DNA of 64,000 bases, from NCBI RefSeq assembly GCF_027943255.1, contig NC_072892.1, forward strand, positions 29,659,792 to 29,723,791. Reading direction: 5' to 3'. Below, in pieces: positions 22,519 through 34,082 of this stretch. The notes beneath the pieces were generated by a model. The model had not been told where the DNA came from and made no database searches. It worked only from the letters and a program-made list of their open reading frames with translations. The position numbers were made by a program, and so were the translations under genes. Numbering within the stretch: the stretch's first letter is position 1; each line of letters opens with the position of its first letter. Source of the DNA: Anastrepha obliqua. Its lineage: Eukaryota; Arthropoda; Insecta; Diptera; Tephritidae.

Positions 22519-24262
22519 CCGTATTAACGCACTTATCAACAGCTTTCATTTGATACCCATATTGTACATACACAACCAAAGGTTACCCGGGTCCACGTTT
22601 TGACCTATATCTCGAGACCCCAGTCACGGAGCGGCATGAAAAATACTCTGTACTAAAGCATTCACCAACAGCTTTCATTTGATACCCATGTTGTACATAC
22701 ACGTCCGAAGGTTACCCGGGTCCACGTTTTCACCTATATCTTGAGACCCCATCTACCAATAGGTATTCAAACTATACGGAAATCATCTTCAATACCTACT
22801 TAACAATGTGTGTAAGTTTGGTTTAATTCGGTTCAAAGACACGGCGGGTCCACGTTTTGGCATATATTTCGAGACCCTAGTCATCAATAGGTATGAAAAC
22901 TACCCCGTATTAAAGCACTTAATGTATCAACAGCTTTCATTTGATACCCATATTGTACATACACAACCAAAGGTTACCCGGGTCCACGTTTTGACCTATA
23001 TCTCGAGACCCCAGTCACGGAGCGGCATGAAAAATACTCTGTACTAAAGCATTCACCAACAGCTTTCATTTGATACCCATATTGTACATACACATCCGAA
23101 GGTTACCCGGGTCAACGTTTTGACCTATATCTCGAGACCCTATCTACCAATAGGTATTCAAACTATACGGAAATCATCTTCAATACCTACTTAACAATGT
23201 GTGTAAGTTTGGTTTAATTCGGTTCAAAGACACGGCGGGTCCACGTTTTGGCATATATTTCGAGACCCTAGTCATCAATAGGTATGAAAATTACCCCGTA
23301 TTAAAGCACTTATCAACAGCTTTCATTTGATATCCATATTGTACAAACACATTCTAGGGTCCACGTTTTGGTCTCTATCTCGAGACCCTAGTCACGGAGC
23401 AGATGGAAATACTCTGAACTAAAGCATTCACCAACAGCTTCCATTTGATACCCATATTGTACATACACATCCGAAGGTTACCCGGGTCCACGTTTTGACC
23501 TATATCTCGAGACCATATCTACCAATATGTACCCAAACAATACGGAAACCATCTTCAATACCTCCTTAACAATGTGTGTAAGTTTGGTTTAATTCGGTGC
23601 AAAGACACGGCGGGTCCACGTTTTGGCATATATTTCCAGACCCTAGTCATCAATAGGTATGAAAATTACCCCCTATTAAAGCACTTATCAACAGCTTTCA
23701 TTTGATATCCATATTGTACAAACACATTCTAGGGTCCACGTTTTGGTCTCTATCTCGAGACCCTAGTCACGGAGCAGATGGAAATACTCTGAACTAAAGC
23801 ATTCACCAACAGCTTCCATTTGATACCCATATTGTACATACACATCCGAAGGTTACCCGGGTCCACGTTTTGACCTATATCTCGAGACCATATCTACCAA
23901 TATGTACCCAAACAATACGGAAACCATCTTCAATACCTCCTTAACAATGTGTGTAAGTTTGGTTTAATTCGGTGCAAAGACACGGCGGGTCCACGTTTTG
24001 GCATATATTTCCAGACCCTAGTCATCAATAGGTATGAAAATTACCCCCTATTAAAGCACTTATCAACAGCTTTCATTTGATATCCATATTGTACAAACAC
24101 ATTCTAGGGTCCACGTTTTGGTCTCGATCTCGAGACCCTAGTCACGGAGCGGATGGAAATACTCTGAACTAAAGCATTCACCAACAGCTTCCATTTGATA
24201 CCCATATTGTACATACACATCCGAAGGTTACCCGGGTCCACGTTTTGACCTATATCTCGAGC
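22519..24262. repeat. 128-bp tandem array with a 375-bp higher-order unit
   Basis: About 14 monomers, each marked by CCACGTTTT, at 22592, 22721, 22849, 22981, 23112, 23240, 23360, 23488, 23614, 23734, 23862, 23989, 24109 and 24238. Spacing is 120-132 bp. From 23240 on the monomers cycle in three types: one with CCGAAGGTTACCCGGGTCC, one with AGACACGGCGGGTCC, and one with ACACATTCTAGGGTCC. The three-type unit is 374-375 bp (type three at 23360, 23734, 24109). Adjacent units are nearly identical, so the last expansion was recent. Non-coding. Confidence 0.9.
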
Positions 24263-24412
24263 CCTATTTCCAAAATAAAATATAATACATATTACTCGTG
24301 ATGTAGCTTTCGAATGGTGAAAGAATTTTTAAAATCGGTCCAATAGTTTTTGAGCCTATTCATTACAACCAAACAAACAAAGTTTTCCTCTTTATAATAT
24401 TAGTATAGATAT
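24263..24412 (+). mobile_element. Probable 3' end of the element that carries the tandem array
   Basis: After the last monomer the sequence becomes ATCGGTCCAATAGTTTTTGAG and ends with ACAAACAAAG, then TTTATAATATTAGTATAGAT. I recall such ends from dispersed insect repeats (Helentron/DINE-like or RTE-derived), so the array may be an internal part of such an element. I could not identify the 5' end or a duplication, and the class is unsure. Confidence 0.4.
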
Positions 24413-24544
24413 GGTAAATATTACCATACATTTTTTCCTTCAGATATAATAAAAAAATAATAATAATAACATTAAAACAACAGGTATTATTAACAAACTT
24501 GGTTTTATTTGAAATTCTTCAAGTAAATCAAAATAATAATAATC

Positions 24545-24935
24545 AATAAGAAGGCATATGCCAATACAAATACGTGAATTTATATATGTACATATGCGCA
24601 TATACATACATACATATATACGCTCACTTAAGTAGGGGAGAGCAAGATGTCGAACGTTGCCGTTCGTTTGCTTTGTTTGCTTTGTCGTTCCTTCCGCTCT
24701 TTCGCTTGCAGTTCATTCAATGCAATGAGCAAGGTAACTACATATGAGCAAGGTAACACTAATATGAGCAAGGTAACACTAATATGAGCAAGGTAACTAC
24801 ATATGAGCAAGGTAACTACATATGAGCAAGGTAACTACATATGAGCAAGGTAACTACATATGAGCAAGGTAGCGACACATTTTTTCGTGCGTGCAGCCTG
24901 TTAAATCGATATATAAGACGTTATCACGTCAAAAA
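24545..24935 (+). repeat. Dispersed repeat with internal minisatellite (copy 1)
   Basis: Order of blocks: AAGGCATATGCCAATACAAATACG, ATATGCGCATATACATACATAC, CTCACTTAAGTAGG, then GAGAGCAAGATGTCG, a C/T-rich part, the minisatellite, TTTTTTCGTGCGTGCAG, and AAGACGTTATCACGTCAAAA. The copy at 26120-26420 has the same blocks in order. The final GACGTtatcACGTC is a short inverted repeat. Not coding. Confidence 0.75.
24726..24876 (+). repeat. 19-20 bp minisatellite inside the dispersed repeat
   Basis: Eight tandem units of GAGCAAGGTAACTACATAT or GAGCAAGGTAACACTAATAT. The sister copy near 26300-26355 has only about three related, shorter units, so the array expanded after the copies separated. Confidence 0.9.
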
Positions 24936-26110
24936 GCAACTCTGAGAAGATTTTAGTGCTAGCGAAAATTAGTTGGTTCTTAAAAAATTTGATATTTTTT
25001 GCTCCTTTTAAGGTTATGCAAGAATATTAAATGTCCCTCTCTCAACTCTTCTTAAGATTGAAAACCTTTTTACACATTTTAAAAGGCGTTTGAATTTACT
25101 GAATGCGGATTAAAACCATAGAGGTGTAATCGTTTCTTCCGGCCATCAATCCTTAGTGGGACATAGGGCATCAAGAGGTGTATTCATTGTAAAAATAAGC
25201 CAGAAAATACTAAAGAAACCATACTGACATTTTTACCAAAAGAGTACCTTATCTAGTTACATAACCTCAAATATAGCAAAAAAGTCGTTCCCTTAACAAA
25301 AGAGTCTCGCTTAACAAAAAAAACTCATAAATTAAATTATACATAAGCATAACACATGTATTTAAAAAAACCCACATTTTGAAAGCAATTTGCCACGCAT
25401 ACATAGTTTTTTAAGTAATTCAATAAAAAGTTGGTGTTTTATTTTCTTTAAATGGGCATGTTAATGCGTTTTTATATCGAAGCTAGGCAACACTGTTTTG
25501 CAGTGAGAGAGAGATTTGACTGCTGGAAGGAGCAGAACACCAACAATCACCGCAATCGCAGGCAATATGACCAGATGTTAAAGAAAGTAAAGCTAAATAA
25601 AACTGAGTGAATTATTGAACTAATTTAAAAAAAATGTGTATTTTACAAAATAATAAACATTACTTTTAATTAGAGCAAGGTAGAAAAATGTCATTCAGAA
25701 AGAATTAAGACACCGAGACTAAATAAGAAAAAAAATGCTAAATCATGTTACGAAAATGGTAATCTGGCCATACTAGTGCTAAAACCACGTAACTCATTGT
25801 CAAATTCGCTGAGCGCAAAATAACGGCACCACGATAGGCACCATCTCATTATTCTTTCCATCTTGATATAAAAACTCAAATCAATCGGTTCAGTACTTTT
25901 TGAGAAATTACCAACGCCAACTCGGAAAAAATTGTTTCGGGTTAACGCGCTTATACCTGGGCGTCTTTCAATTTCGATTGTGCATCAGACGTTAATAAGT
26001 CAACAACACTAAGAGGCACCATCATCGATTTGACTTTTTCAAGACACATTACACTCGAAACACCCCTTTTCATTTCCTACTTTTCCTATCATCGCCCTAT
26101 TCTCAACAGA
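24936..26110. other. No gene recognised
   Basis: AT-rich sequence without family motifs. The stretch 25870-26080 is less AT-rich and may be part of the dispersed repeat next to it. Confidence 0.45.
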
Positions 26111-26119
26111 GAAATGGTT

Positions 26120-26420
26120 CATTACCATGCACACAGGAAGAAGGCGTATGCAAATACAAATATGTGGATTTATATACATATGCGCATATACATACATATA
26201 TATGCTCACTCAAGTAGGAGAGAGCCAGATGTCGATCATTGCCGAATGCGGGGGCCGATTGTGCTCTTTGTCGTTCATCCGCGCTTTCGCTTGTAGTTCA
26301 AGCAAGGTAACGGCGATTGAGCAAAATAACGACGATTGAGCAAGATAACGACACATTTTTTCGTGCGTGCAGTCGGCTAAATCGAATTATAAGACGTTAT
26401 CACGTCAAAAAAAACGACTT
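26120..26420 (+). repeat. Dispersed repeat with short minisatellite (copy 2)
   Basis: Same block order as 24545-24935: AAGGCGTATGCAAATACAAATATG, ATATGCGCATATACATACAT, CTCACTCAAGTAGGAGAGAGC, then a short GAGCAAG-type array, TTTTTTCGTGCGTGCAG and AAGACGTTATCACGTCAAAA. The overlapping open frames at 26030-26339 lie within it and are not genes. Confidence 0.75.
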
Positions 26421-26542
26421 TTTCGAAAGTCTAGACCAGAAAGGTGCCTTAAGGCATTTCTCCCCTTGTCAAACCACAAGACATCATAAATCTTTAAACG
26501 CCGGAACAATGCTTGTGTCATGCTTGTGGAAATTTGCTTTTC

Positions 26543-26737
26543 GATAGGCAATGAAAAACATCTAAGTGTATTTCTGCCATCAGAAAACTCTTCATAAAAA
26601 CCATCTGCTATTCGGAGGCGGCATAAAATTGTAGCTCGCTGCATTTGTGGAACAACATGAAGACGCACACCACAAATAGGAGGAGGGGCGTAGTCAAATA
26701 AGCAACAATAGATGTAAGCGCCAACTATTATATACAG
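26543..26737 (+). repeat. tRNA-derived SINE, body and tail
   Basis: Begins at TAGGCAATG and follows the family body: GTATTTCTGCCAT, TTGTGGAACAACATGAAGACG, CACACCACAAATAGGAGGAGG and GTAAGCGCCAA, ending in an AT-rich run. The head with A and B boxes is missing. Confidence 0.75.
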
Positions 26738-26969
26738 TCACTCACACCTGATTTGATATAGACACGATTTTTTTGTAAAGTGTTCTATTTTTCACAATAT
26801 TTTGCGAACATGGAAAAAACAGAGTATGCAGATATTTTATTTACTTCCTTTTAATCAATTTCTCAAAATAATATTTATACAAAGAAGCGTAGGCTCATTT
26901 CGTTCATTTCATTTGTAATGCAAAAAAGAATCACAAGCAAAGTATGCACGCCGCAGCTTAAATTATACA

Positions 26970-27270
26970 AAGAAAGAATGTCATTGGTTTGCGCGCCAAG
27001 TGAAGAAAAATCCAGCAACAAGCGCTCCAGAGTTAACTGAAATGACCAAAAAGGATTTAGGTGAGACTTGCCACCTAGAAACTGTTCGTAAAGTTCAGTA
27101 CTCTTTCAAATTTAAATGGCAGAATAGCTCGTAATAAGCCTTTCGTAAGTGCAAGGAATAGAAGTAGGAGATTCCAGTTTGCGCGTGACCATCTAAATAA
27201 GACATCAGCATTTTGCAGGACCGTATTTTTTGCAGACGAAGTAAAAATAAACTTCTTTAAGACATCATTT
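26970..27270 (+). pseudogene. Tc1-family transposase, N-terminal fragment
   Basis: Readable pieces: VKKNPATSAPELTEMT (helix-turn-helix region), then ETVRKV, FNGRIARNKPFVSARNRSRR and FQFARDHLN, then VFFADEVKINFF with the first catalytic aspartate. The order matches a Tc1 transposase. It ends after this block and has several frame changes. Confidence 0.7.
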
Positions 27271-27344
27271 TTCTATTAAAAATTGCTGTCCGAAGCCGCT
27301 TACTCTTATATGTTGATTCGCCAAACTGAGTCGATGGTGCAGGG

Positions 27345-27720
27345 TGATCCATAAAGTGGTTTTTTAATCAAATATTATTTTAACAGCGACAGCTCTTTTC
27401 CGCTGGACATTCTGACGGAAAGTGAGTATCGTATCTTCGTAGAAAGAAATTAATTGCTTGACGCTTAAATAAGATTGAAAAATATTCCGAACTTATTTGC
27501 AAAGTCAATGTTGTGGAGCACAAACAGTGCGTAACAGTGAAAATAAATCAAATTCATATTTTCTCACGAAACGCATTTTCAGCTCGGCGCCTGTGTTAAC
27601 AAGCAAAATTGCCGCTTCAGGGAATCAAAACATCCATACGTGTACGTGATCGTCGAGAGAAGTCAATGCATTCTCAGAGAGTGACAGTTTAGTGTGGATT
27701 TTGGAGCCCTGTCCCATTTA
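27345..27720 (+). pseudogene. Tc1-type transposase relic, part before an RTE insertion
   Basis: Near the right end the frame reads RVTV.CGFWSPVPFIFE, corresponding to the block between the first and second aspartates of the Tc1-type transposases elsewhere in this window (for example CALSSSGIIEPYFFE at 53996-54196). The rest is poorly legible. It resumes at 28668 after the RTE relic. Confidence 0.5.
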
Positions 27721-28667
27721 TCTTTGAAACGCCAAAGAAACATTTTCCACTCCGTTCTGTTCCCAGCTTTTGATTTACTTGCTGCCACGTCAGGTTTTTC
27801 TTCACTGCTTCTATTTCACTTTCGATGCAGTGGCACTATGAGACCCTAGATCTGCCCCGGTTCCGCCGAATTCCGGTGTAGTGCTTGCCCGCTGATCTCC
27901 GTGCCTCCCTTGTGCACTTTATGGCCGAGTCACCTCCATTTGCGCTCTCAGATATATTGCGCGAGTGGATTTTGTTCGCATTGTCAGTGCGAGTTGGCGT
28001 TCAAGATCCAATTTTCCGGCCACCAAATGCCAATGCTGATTGGTTTGGATAGCTACACTAGTCAGAGTCTAGCAAATGCGTTTCTTGCACCTCCATCTGC
28101 CGGGAATTAGCTCCCAAGGTATTGAAAGCCTCTCACTTCGCCGATGCTGCTCTCTGCGATATTGAGGGACGCGCATTTAGCGCCAAATCATTTCTTTGCA
28201 TTGACTTTGAGACCAGTAGTGTTAGATTGTCTTACAAAGTTGTTCAGTTTGCTTTGAATGTCTGATTTGCGCTGAAAAATCAGTACCATGCATCGGCAAA
28301 ATCTAAATCTTCAAGATGTTCCATTGAAATAGAGTGCAACAACAATCACCATATTTCTATATCATCAATTGAAGTGGTTAGAATTCCATCAAAGATAACA
28401 AGAAAGCGGTGATAAGATGTGGCCCTGCCTCATGGCGACCTCAGTTCGTATGGGCTCCGATAAGATTTCGTCATGCAAATTTCGGTATTCAAAAGCCTCG
28501 AATTGTGCCTTGATTAAGTCGACAATCTTGTAAGGGACTTCTTTTCATAGTAAGGCACACCATATACTTATATTACTGTGTTTTAGTCGATCCAATGCCT
28601 TTTCTTAGTCAATGAAAACGAGTTACAGAGATTCTTGTGGATCTTCATTTGTGACCTGTTGAAGACA
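27721..28667 (-). pseudogene. RTE-type reverse transcriptase relic
   Basis: Minus-strand pieces in order: LVFID.EKALDRLKH (RT motif A) near 28600, then HGLKVNAKK, FQYLGS.FPADGG and ERKWR.LGHKVHKGG, RNSAEPGQI, and at the 3' end KSKAGNRTEWKMF. This is the order of RT plus C-terminal domain in RTE-like elements. Many stops and frameshifts. It sits between two parts of a Tc1-type relic. Confidence 0.65.
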
Positions 28668-29015
28668 TGGATTCGGATACTTGTATGGGCTTTGGTTTCA
28701 GCAGGATGGGGTGCCCTATCACACAGCTCAAGTCACAATCGATATTTTGTGCGCCAAGTTCTGCAATCCTGTTACCATTAACATGAATTCTCAATTTTCC
28801 ACATTGGAGCGTTAATTTGATGCCGTTAAACTTCGTTGGTGGGTCGCCGCTATGGATGGATGTTGACCGAACAATCTGTTAACGATTCAGGTTCCTAAGA
28901 CGAATATCTAGCAATCCATTAGTGAGAGTGAGCCAAAAATCATAACTAAGGTCTGGGAAAACTGGGTTATCTGGGTTACCTGGCCAGCAGAGGCAGCCAG
29001 ATTAATGAAATCGCA
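28668..29015 (+). pseudogene. Tc1-type transposase relic, part after the RTE insertion
   Basis: Reads YGLWFQQDGVPYHTAQVTID with the second catalytic aspartate, and later SESEPKIITKVWENWV, a C-terminal block of such transposases. The third aspartate block is degraded. A SINE head follows at 29025. Confidence 0.6.
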
Positions 29016-29024
29016 TCCATAAAT

Positions 29025-29088
29025 GGTCGCCGTAGTCGAATGGGTTGATGCGTGACTGCCATTCGGAGTACGTAGGTCCGAGAGTGAA
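29025..29088 (+). repeat. tRNA-derived SINE head
   Basis: GGTCGCCGTAGTCGAATGGG matches the A-box end; CGTAGGTCCGAGAG is a damaged B box. The body that should follow is not in this orientation but appears inverted 90 bp further on (29176-29322). Confidence 0.7.
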
Positions 29089-29175
29089 ACAGCCAATTAT
29101 TTATTTCATAATTTATGCATACATACATATATGTAGGTATGTGTACAAGCCTACACACATACTTATGCATTGTTT

Positions 29176-29322
29176 CAAGCCGACTCCGACCGAAATGGTG
29201 TTCTTTATAAAGAGTTTTTTCATGGCAGAAATACACTCGGAGGTTTGCCATTGCCTGCCGAGGGGCGACCGCTGTTAGAAAAACCTTTTTCTATCATTTT
29301 GCTGTTTCATGTAATTAATTTA
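29176..29322 (-). repeat. tRNA-derived SINE body, inverted relative to the nearby head
   Basis: Minus-strand reading gives the family body: the block with CTATTAGAAAAA-like start, GCCGCTCGGC..., GGCAATGGCAAACCTCCGAG, TATTTCTGCCATG and CGGAGTCGGCTTG. A microsatellite and 90 bp of other sequence separate it from the plus-strand head. Confidence 0.7.
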
Positions 29323-29329
29323 TACATCA

Positions 29330-32050
29330 GTATAGTATAAATTAACTTGTTTAGTAAGTGAACTCAATTGAATTGCCTATCAGAAGCTAAGCTCAATTAC
29401 ATAGCTGATTAATCAAGTCATTAACAGCTTTCCACTCATGAATTAACGCTTCTTGTCCAATTGCGCGCGAAAGTGCAAATTGAAGCATATTTTTAAATGC
29501 CTGCATCGCCCACGCAAGCTCATATTTTTGTATTGTTGCTTGTAGCGGCAGTGAAAGTGCCATTTCCTTACTCTCGCATCTCGCATCTCGCATCTGATCC
29601 GCAGTCGTTGCCCGCTACAATCATAATTGCAGCCTACGTGGGGCATTATCCCCCTTATTGTATCCCGGCGTTGGCATCCACAACGTAGCGGTATATTTAA
29701 TGCGTTGAAGAGATTTCTGCCTCACACACACATACACAGCCGGCGTGGAATTGTAATTTTTGTTCTTTTAGTTTTTCGGGATTTCAATGTTTTGAATACG
29801 CTTTTGGGTTCTTTGTTGCCATTGCGGTTATTGCTGCTGCCGTTTTACTCCTTTCCCCGCGCTGCGGCACCGTAATAAGTTGTGCCGGTGTTATTATCAA
29901 GCAAAGGTAGGAAAATCCGAATAATTCTAGCAAGTGGTGCGGCACCGCTGCATGCGCATGGCAGTCGAAAGGGCGAACGAATGATCACTAGCGAATGTCG
30001 AATAAAAAGAATTTCGACACATTTCCGCACAAAAATACAAAGAAGCATTTGGCAAGGCGGAACGGCAGGCAACGAACTGCCTACGAGTAGCAACATTTCG
30101 TAGAAGCAATTGCACCATGCCACTGCCGGCGAAGTTCACTTGCATAATAGGCCCTCTGCGCTAGTGAGACCGATAAACGCGAAGTGTGAACCGTTCAAAG
30201 GTATTCTCTCAATGGACTGGCTAGCGAGCAGAGCTGGCGTCAGTCGCAAGCAGGGCATCAAACAAAAACGGAAAGTGTTTAATTTTTTATTGCAATAAAT
30301 TACCGAAACTTCATTCCGACGCCGTACAGCGCCGTACACTGTAAATGCACGGTTCACCAGCCCAGGAACCCAGAAGCCAAGCGTCCAATCGTCCAACCGT
30401 TCAGCCGTTCAACCTGCTAGGCAGCCGAACTAAGTGAGACACTGTGGAAGCTGATATTTTCATATAAGTAAACACATACACACGCACATACATATGTATG
30501 TATGTGTGCAGCAAGTCAACACACATATGAATATGGGCATACGTAGGCACTCGTGAGTTCACATGCGATGTTGTGGCGTGAGCTCAAGTCGGTAGCGGTG
30601 TTGCAGCAACATTCTCATCGCACGCTTCATGCAGAAAGAAAAAACAAAAACAATAACAGAGCAATCGAAGTTGCCACCGCAATGACATTGCAGCAGCTCT
30701 TTAGTCCGGCTTGGTGTGATATTTTCGGTTGTTTTTTCACTTTCGCTTCAGTGTCGTGCAGCACTCGCATGCTCGCTACCTTCGCTTTGCGTTTTTATTT
30801 TGGGGTGCATCCGCACCGCTATTGTATTCATTTTGTCTTTAATTTTATTATCTCCTTTTTGTTGTTCTCTTAGTTTACGTACTGTTACCGTTCGTCCAAT
30901 CGCTTTTGTGGTTGTGTGCTCTTTAATTCGTCACTGACGCGCGCCCTTCATAGCCATCACCACCACCTCGGCAGCCTTGCTGCCTTTTAACCCTCCCGGC
31001 TGGTGACAGTTGTAATATCGAAATCAGGTTTAAGTTTTTAAATGTATGTTATTGATTTTTAATTATGTTGCATATTTTCAGGCCTCGATGCTGTTACCTG
31101 CCTCTGTCTGAATGCTATAAGCGTGGCTGTATGCAAATATGCTTTACACACTTAACCATACATACTCGTGCACACACATATGTATGTATGTATGCGTAAG
31201 TGCGAGGCAATGAGTGTTCGCAGTTGCCATCAATACACGAGAAGTAATCACAGCAGCTGGTTGTAGGTTTTTTTTTTGATTACTGACGCTGTGTTGCTGC
31301 TTTATTTATTTCGTCATTTTTTCTCATCTGGCGTATTATTGTTGCTCCGGCCACAACAGCTGATATGGATGCTGTTGTTGTAGTTGTCTCTTTTTCCCGC
31401 TGTTGCTATTATTGTTTTATTTTGGCAATAATAAACATTATAGCAATCGCCACAGAGCCAAAAAAGGAACGAAAAAATGTGAGCATGAAAAAAGGCACGG
31501 CCGATATTCACAAACCGGACGCGGGCTGGTGAAAATTTGTACAAAAAACGATTAAAAAAAGTGAAAAAGTGAAAATAATGCTCATGAAAGTACAAAATAA
31601 AAAATAGTAAAAAAAAACAGAAATGGAAAAATGGAAAAATACCGACAGACTATAAGGAAAAAGAGGAAAATAATTTTCATTATCAACGATTATGGTTTGA
31701 CCTTGAGAAATGGCATTGGCCTCCGGCTACCGGACGTGCACACATTAACATATAAATACATACGCACACACATATTTATTTAACTACATTCATACATACA
31801 CACATAGATACACACGGAATAATGTGTATGCCCGTCTGTTTGACTACTTGCGTTTATTAATGACGGTGGCGAGTGGCTCACACCTTCTGCCACGACGCCA
31901 ACACCACCAACAAGCAGCGCCGCTTTTTCACCAGCCTTGCTATCATTCCCCATCGGAATGAGGTCATTGCAATTTTTTGTCCGCACTTGTCCGCTCCTGC
32001 TGTTGTCACCACTGTTGTTGTAGTTTATTTTGTGATTATTGTTCCGCTTT
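29330..32050. other. Unique-looking non-coding DNA, less AT-rich, promoter-like
   Basis: No transposon motif is seen. Base composition is more balanced than in the transposon relics, with CACA/CATA microsatellites (30478-30505, 31740-31810), GCTG-rich runs and CAGCAG words, as in gene leaders or regulatory introns of flies. None of the many 60-106 codon open frames has a recognisable motif. With the exon candidates at 10050 and 32058 on the same strand, this could be intron or upstream DNA of a host gene. Confidence 0.45.
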
Positions 32051-32057
32051 CGCGTAG

Positions 32058-32140
32058 GTCAGGGATGGGCAGCATTATGAGGACGACCAACAGACTGAGG
32101 CGGCGGAGTACGACGATTGCATCGAGGCATTGACACTCAA
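32058..32140 (+). CDS. Candidate internal host exon
   Basis: A pyrimidine-rich stretch ends in TTTCGCGTAG, a possible splice acceptor. The frame that follows reads VRDGQHYEDDQQTEAAEYDD then CIEALTL. Codons favour G/C at the third position (GAC GAC CAA CAG ACT GAG GCG GCG GAG TAC GAC), as in insect coding DNA. The TAG of the acceptor is an in-frame stop, so translation would need splicing. I see no strong donor; the frame stays open to about 32280 but loses coding character after ALTL. Gene unknown. Confidence 0.3.
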
Positions 32141-32690
32141 TTCGTTCGTTCACGTTACCCGTTGCTCCGTATTTGCATATATGTATGAATATGTATATGT
32201 ATTTGTGTGTATGTATGCACGATTATTGGGCGGTTGGTAGCTCGTTAATTAACTTTACATTGTATTTATTATTCGATTTAATTTTAACCTGATAATTCAA
32301 TTTTTAATTCGCACTCGTCCTCTATTCAGCAGGTGCTGCTATCGATTATTGCAGACCGCATTCCACATTGAGAATGTTTTTTTTTGGTTATGAAGAGCCG
32401 AAATAAAATCAGCGCTTCACCAGTTCAATGGCATCGTATTTTATTTCAACACACTTATGAATGTTTGTATGTATGTATGTGCATAAGCAATAAATAAACG
32501 GTAAATTAATTCGGCGTAAACATGCAAATGCATAAATGTATTCGCACTTATAAAAACTAATAAGTAGATAGATAGAAGTTCATTTTTATTATTAATTAAT
32601 TTATTAAAAAATAAATTTACAAAAAATGTATTACATTAAAATTACATTACAGTAAAATGAACATACTTACATATTAAGTCATTTGTCAGA
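32141..32690. other. No gene recognised
   Basis: AT-rich, with TATG/TGTA microsatellite tracts at 32175-32215 and 32463-32480. Nothing coding is seen. Confidence 0.5.
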
Positions 32691-33595
32691 AAAAAGATCA
32701 GTATTATTCATCTGAAATAAATTGCCTACATCGCAAAGCACCAATAACAAAGCTCGTAATATTTCTCCAATTTGGATCGTCAATACCGTTAAGAACTTGT
32801 ACAATTCCAGATTGAACTAAAATGTGTTTCGCAAAAGTTAAGTGCCGATAAAATTTTAATACGGGACATCTTCCTAGAAAATACTGGATTGTTTCAATTT
32901 AATTTAGGTTTCAGATGGAGCAGTTTTTCTTATACAACCCGTTTAGCATGCAGTAAATGCATCCACTCCTAGCTTTAAAAATCAACGAATTTCTGTGCCT
33001 GCCCATTTAAATTGTTCCTAAAGTAATAGTGCCCTGCATTATATTCTAACACTGCCACACTTTTTCTTTGTTGACTGTTTTAATGCTATTCAACATTATT
33101 TCGCATTTCCCATTCCACTTTCTTGTGTCATCTTCCACGTCATCCCATCTTATGACATAGGCATTTCCTAATTTGTTGAGTTCCCTAGAGATTTTTCGTT
33201 TTATTCTTGCATTCGAATAATGCTTCATTTATATATTTCAAGGGTAGTGTTCGAGTTCGAAATGTGTCCTTCTTCTAATCCTGTGCCAAGATAGATGGTG
33301 TAAGAAGGTGCGCAGTCAGGTAATTTGAAAATCTTCTTTATAACATGCAAATATCATTTATTTACATCTTCACATAATCCATACCCCCACATCTGAGCAG
33401 CATAACTTTGAATGGCTCGACAAACAGCCTGGAACATATTCAACTTAGCGTTTAGATCTATTATAATTTCATATCTATGTATAATGGACTTAGGTTGGTT
33501 AGAGTGGTGATTCATCCAGAATCCAACTAGCGCTTCCGCAACAGTTTGTTGCCACATCCTCGTTACCAAATTGTTTAACAGTCATTTACAGCAAG
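32690..33595 (-). pseudogene. Non-LTR retrotransposon ORF2 C-terminal relic
   Basis: Minus-strand frames read KLNMFQAVCRAIQSYAAQMWGYG near 33380-33430, the block after the RT palm (usually ...YGAQVWG). Then KIFKLPDCA with LGTGLEEGHISNSNT-like pieces near 33240-33320. The frame 33046-33228 gives RIKRKISRELNKLGNAYVIRW. Domain order fits an I/Outcast/Jockey-group element. Dead through stops and frameshifts. Confidence 0.6.
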
Positions 33596-33765
33596 ACTAT
33601 ATCCAGTCTGTGCGGTTTAGGAACCTTATTAGGTTGTTGATGTCTAAGCCAGATAATTGTTCGAGACTCTCGAACAGCGGTTTGCCCGGGGTTAACATTC
33701 TGTTCTTCCATAGGGCAGGGAATTCACAGAGGAAATAGAAGATTGTTTCCTTATAATGGACTTAA
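33596..33765 (-). pseudogene. Non-LTR retrotransposon extreme C-terminus
   Basis: Translates on the minus strand as ETIFYFLCEFPALWKNRML then PGKPLFESLEQLSGLD and INNLIRFLNRTDWI, a well-preserved C-terminal tail of an RNase H-bearing non-LTR element. The first block recurs at 15380-15442. Confidence 0.65.
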
Positions 33766-34082
33766 CTTGTGACAGAACTTTTGGCAGTACTAAATATTTT
33801 CTTTTTCCCAAAAAAAAAAAAACTATTCCATAAGCTATTTATGCTTGCTAACACCGCGTTCGTTTTCGAAGTGTTTTTTAAAGAACCTTTTTTGTGTAAA
33901 TAACAATCCTAAATAGGAATACTCATTTACGATTATTGTCATTTTTTCCCAACTTTCTTCTTCCCTAACTTTCTCCTTTGTCTGAAAAACACTATCGCTG
34001 ATTTTGCAAGACTCACCTCCATATTCTATTTTCCGGAATACCTTTCTATATTGTTTATAATTTTTCGCAATATACCTGTACG

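Noticed and set aside
22078..24412. CRISPR array
   Set aside because: Repeats are directly adjacent monomers without unique spacers, in a eukaryotic transposon-rich context.
29443..30937. Many 60-106 codon frames on both strands
   Set aside because: No motif, overlapping on both strands, in GC-balanced unique DNA where chance open frames are expected.
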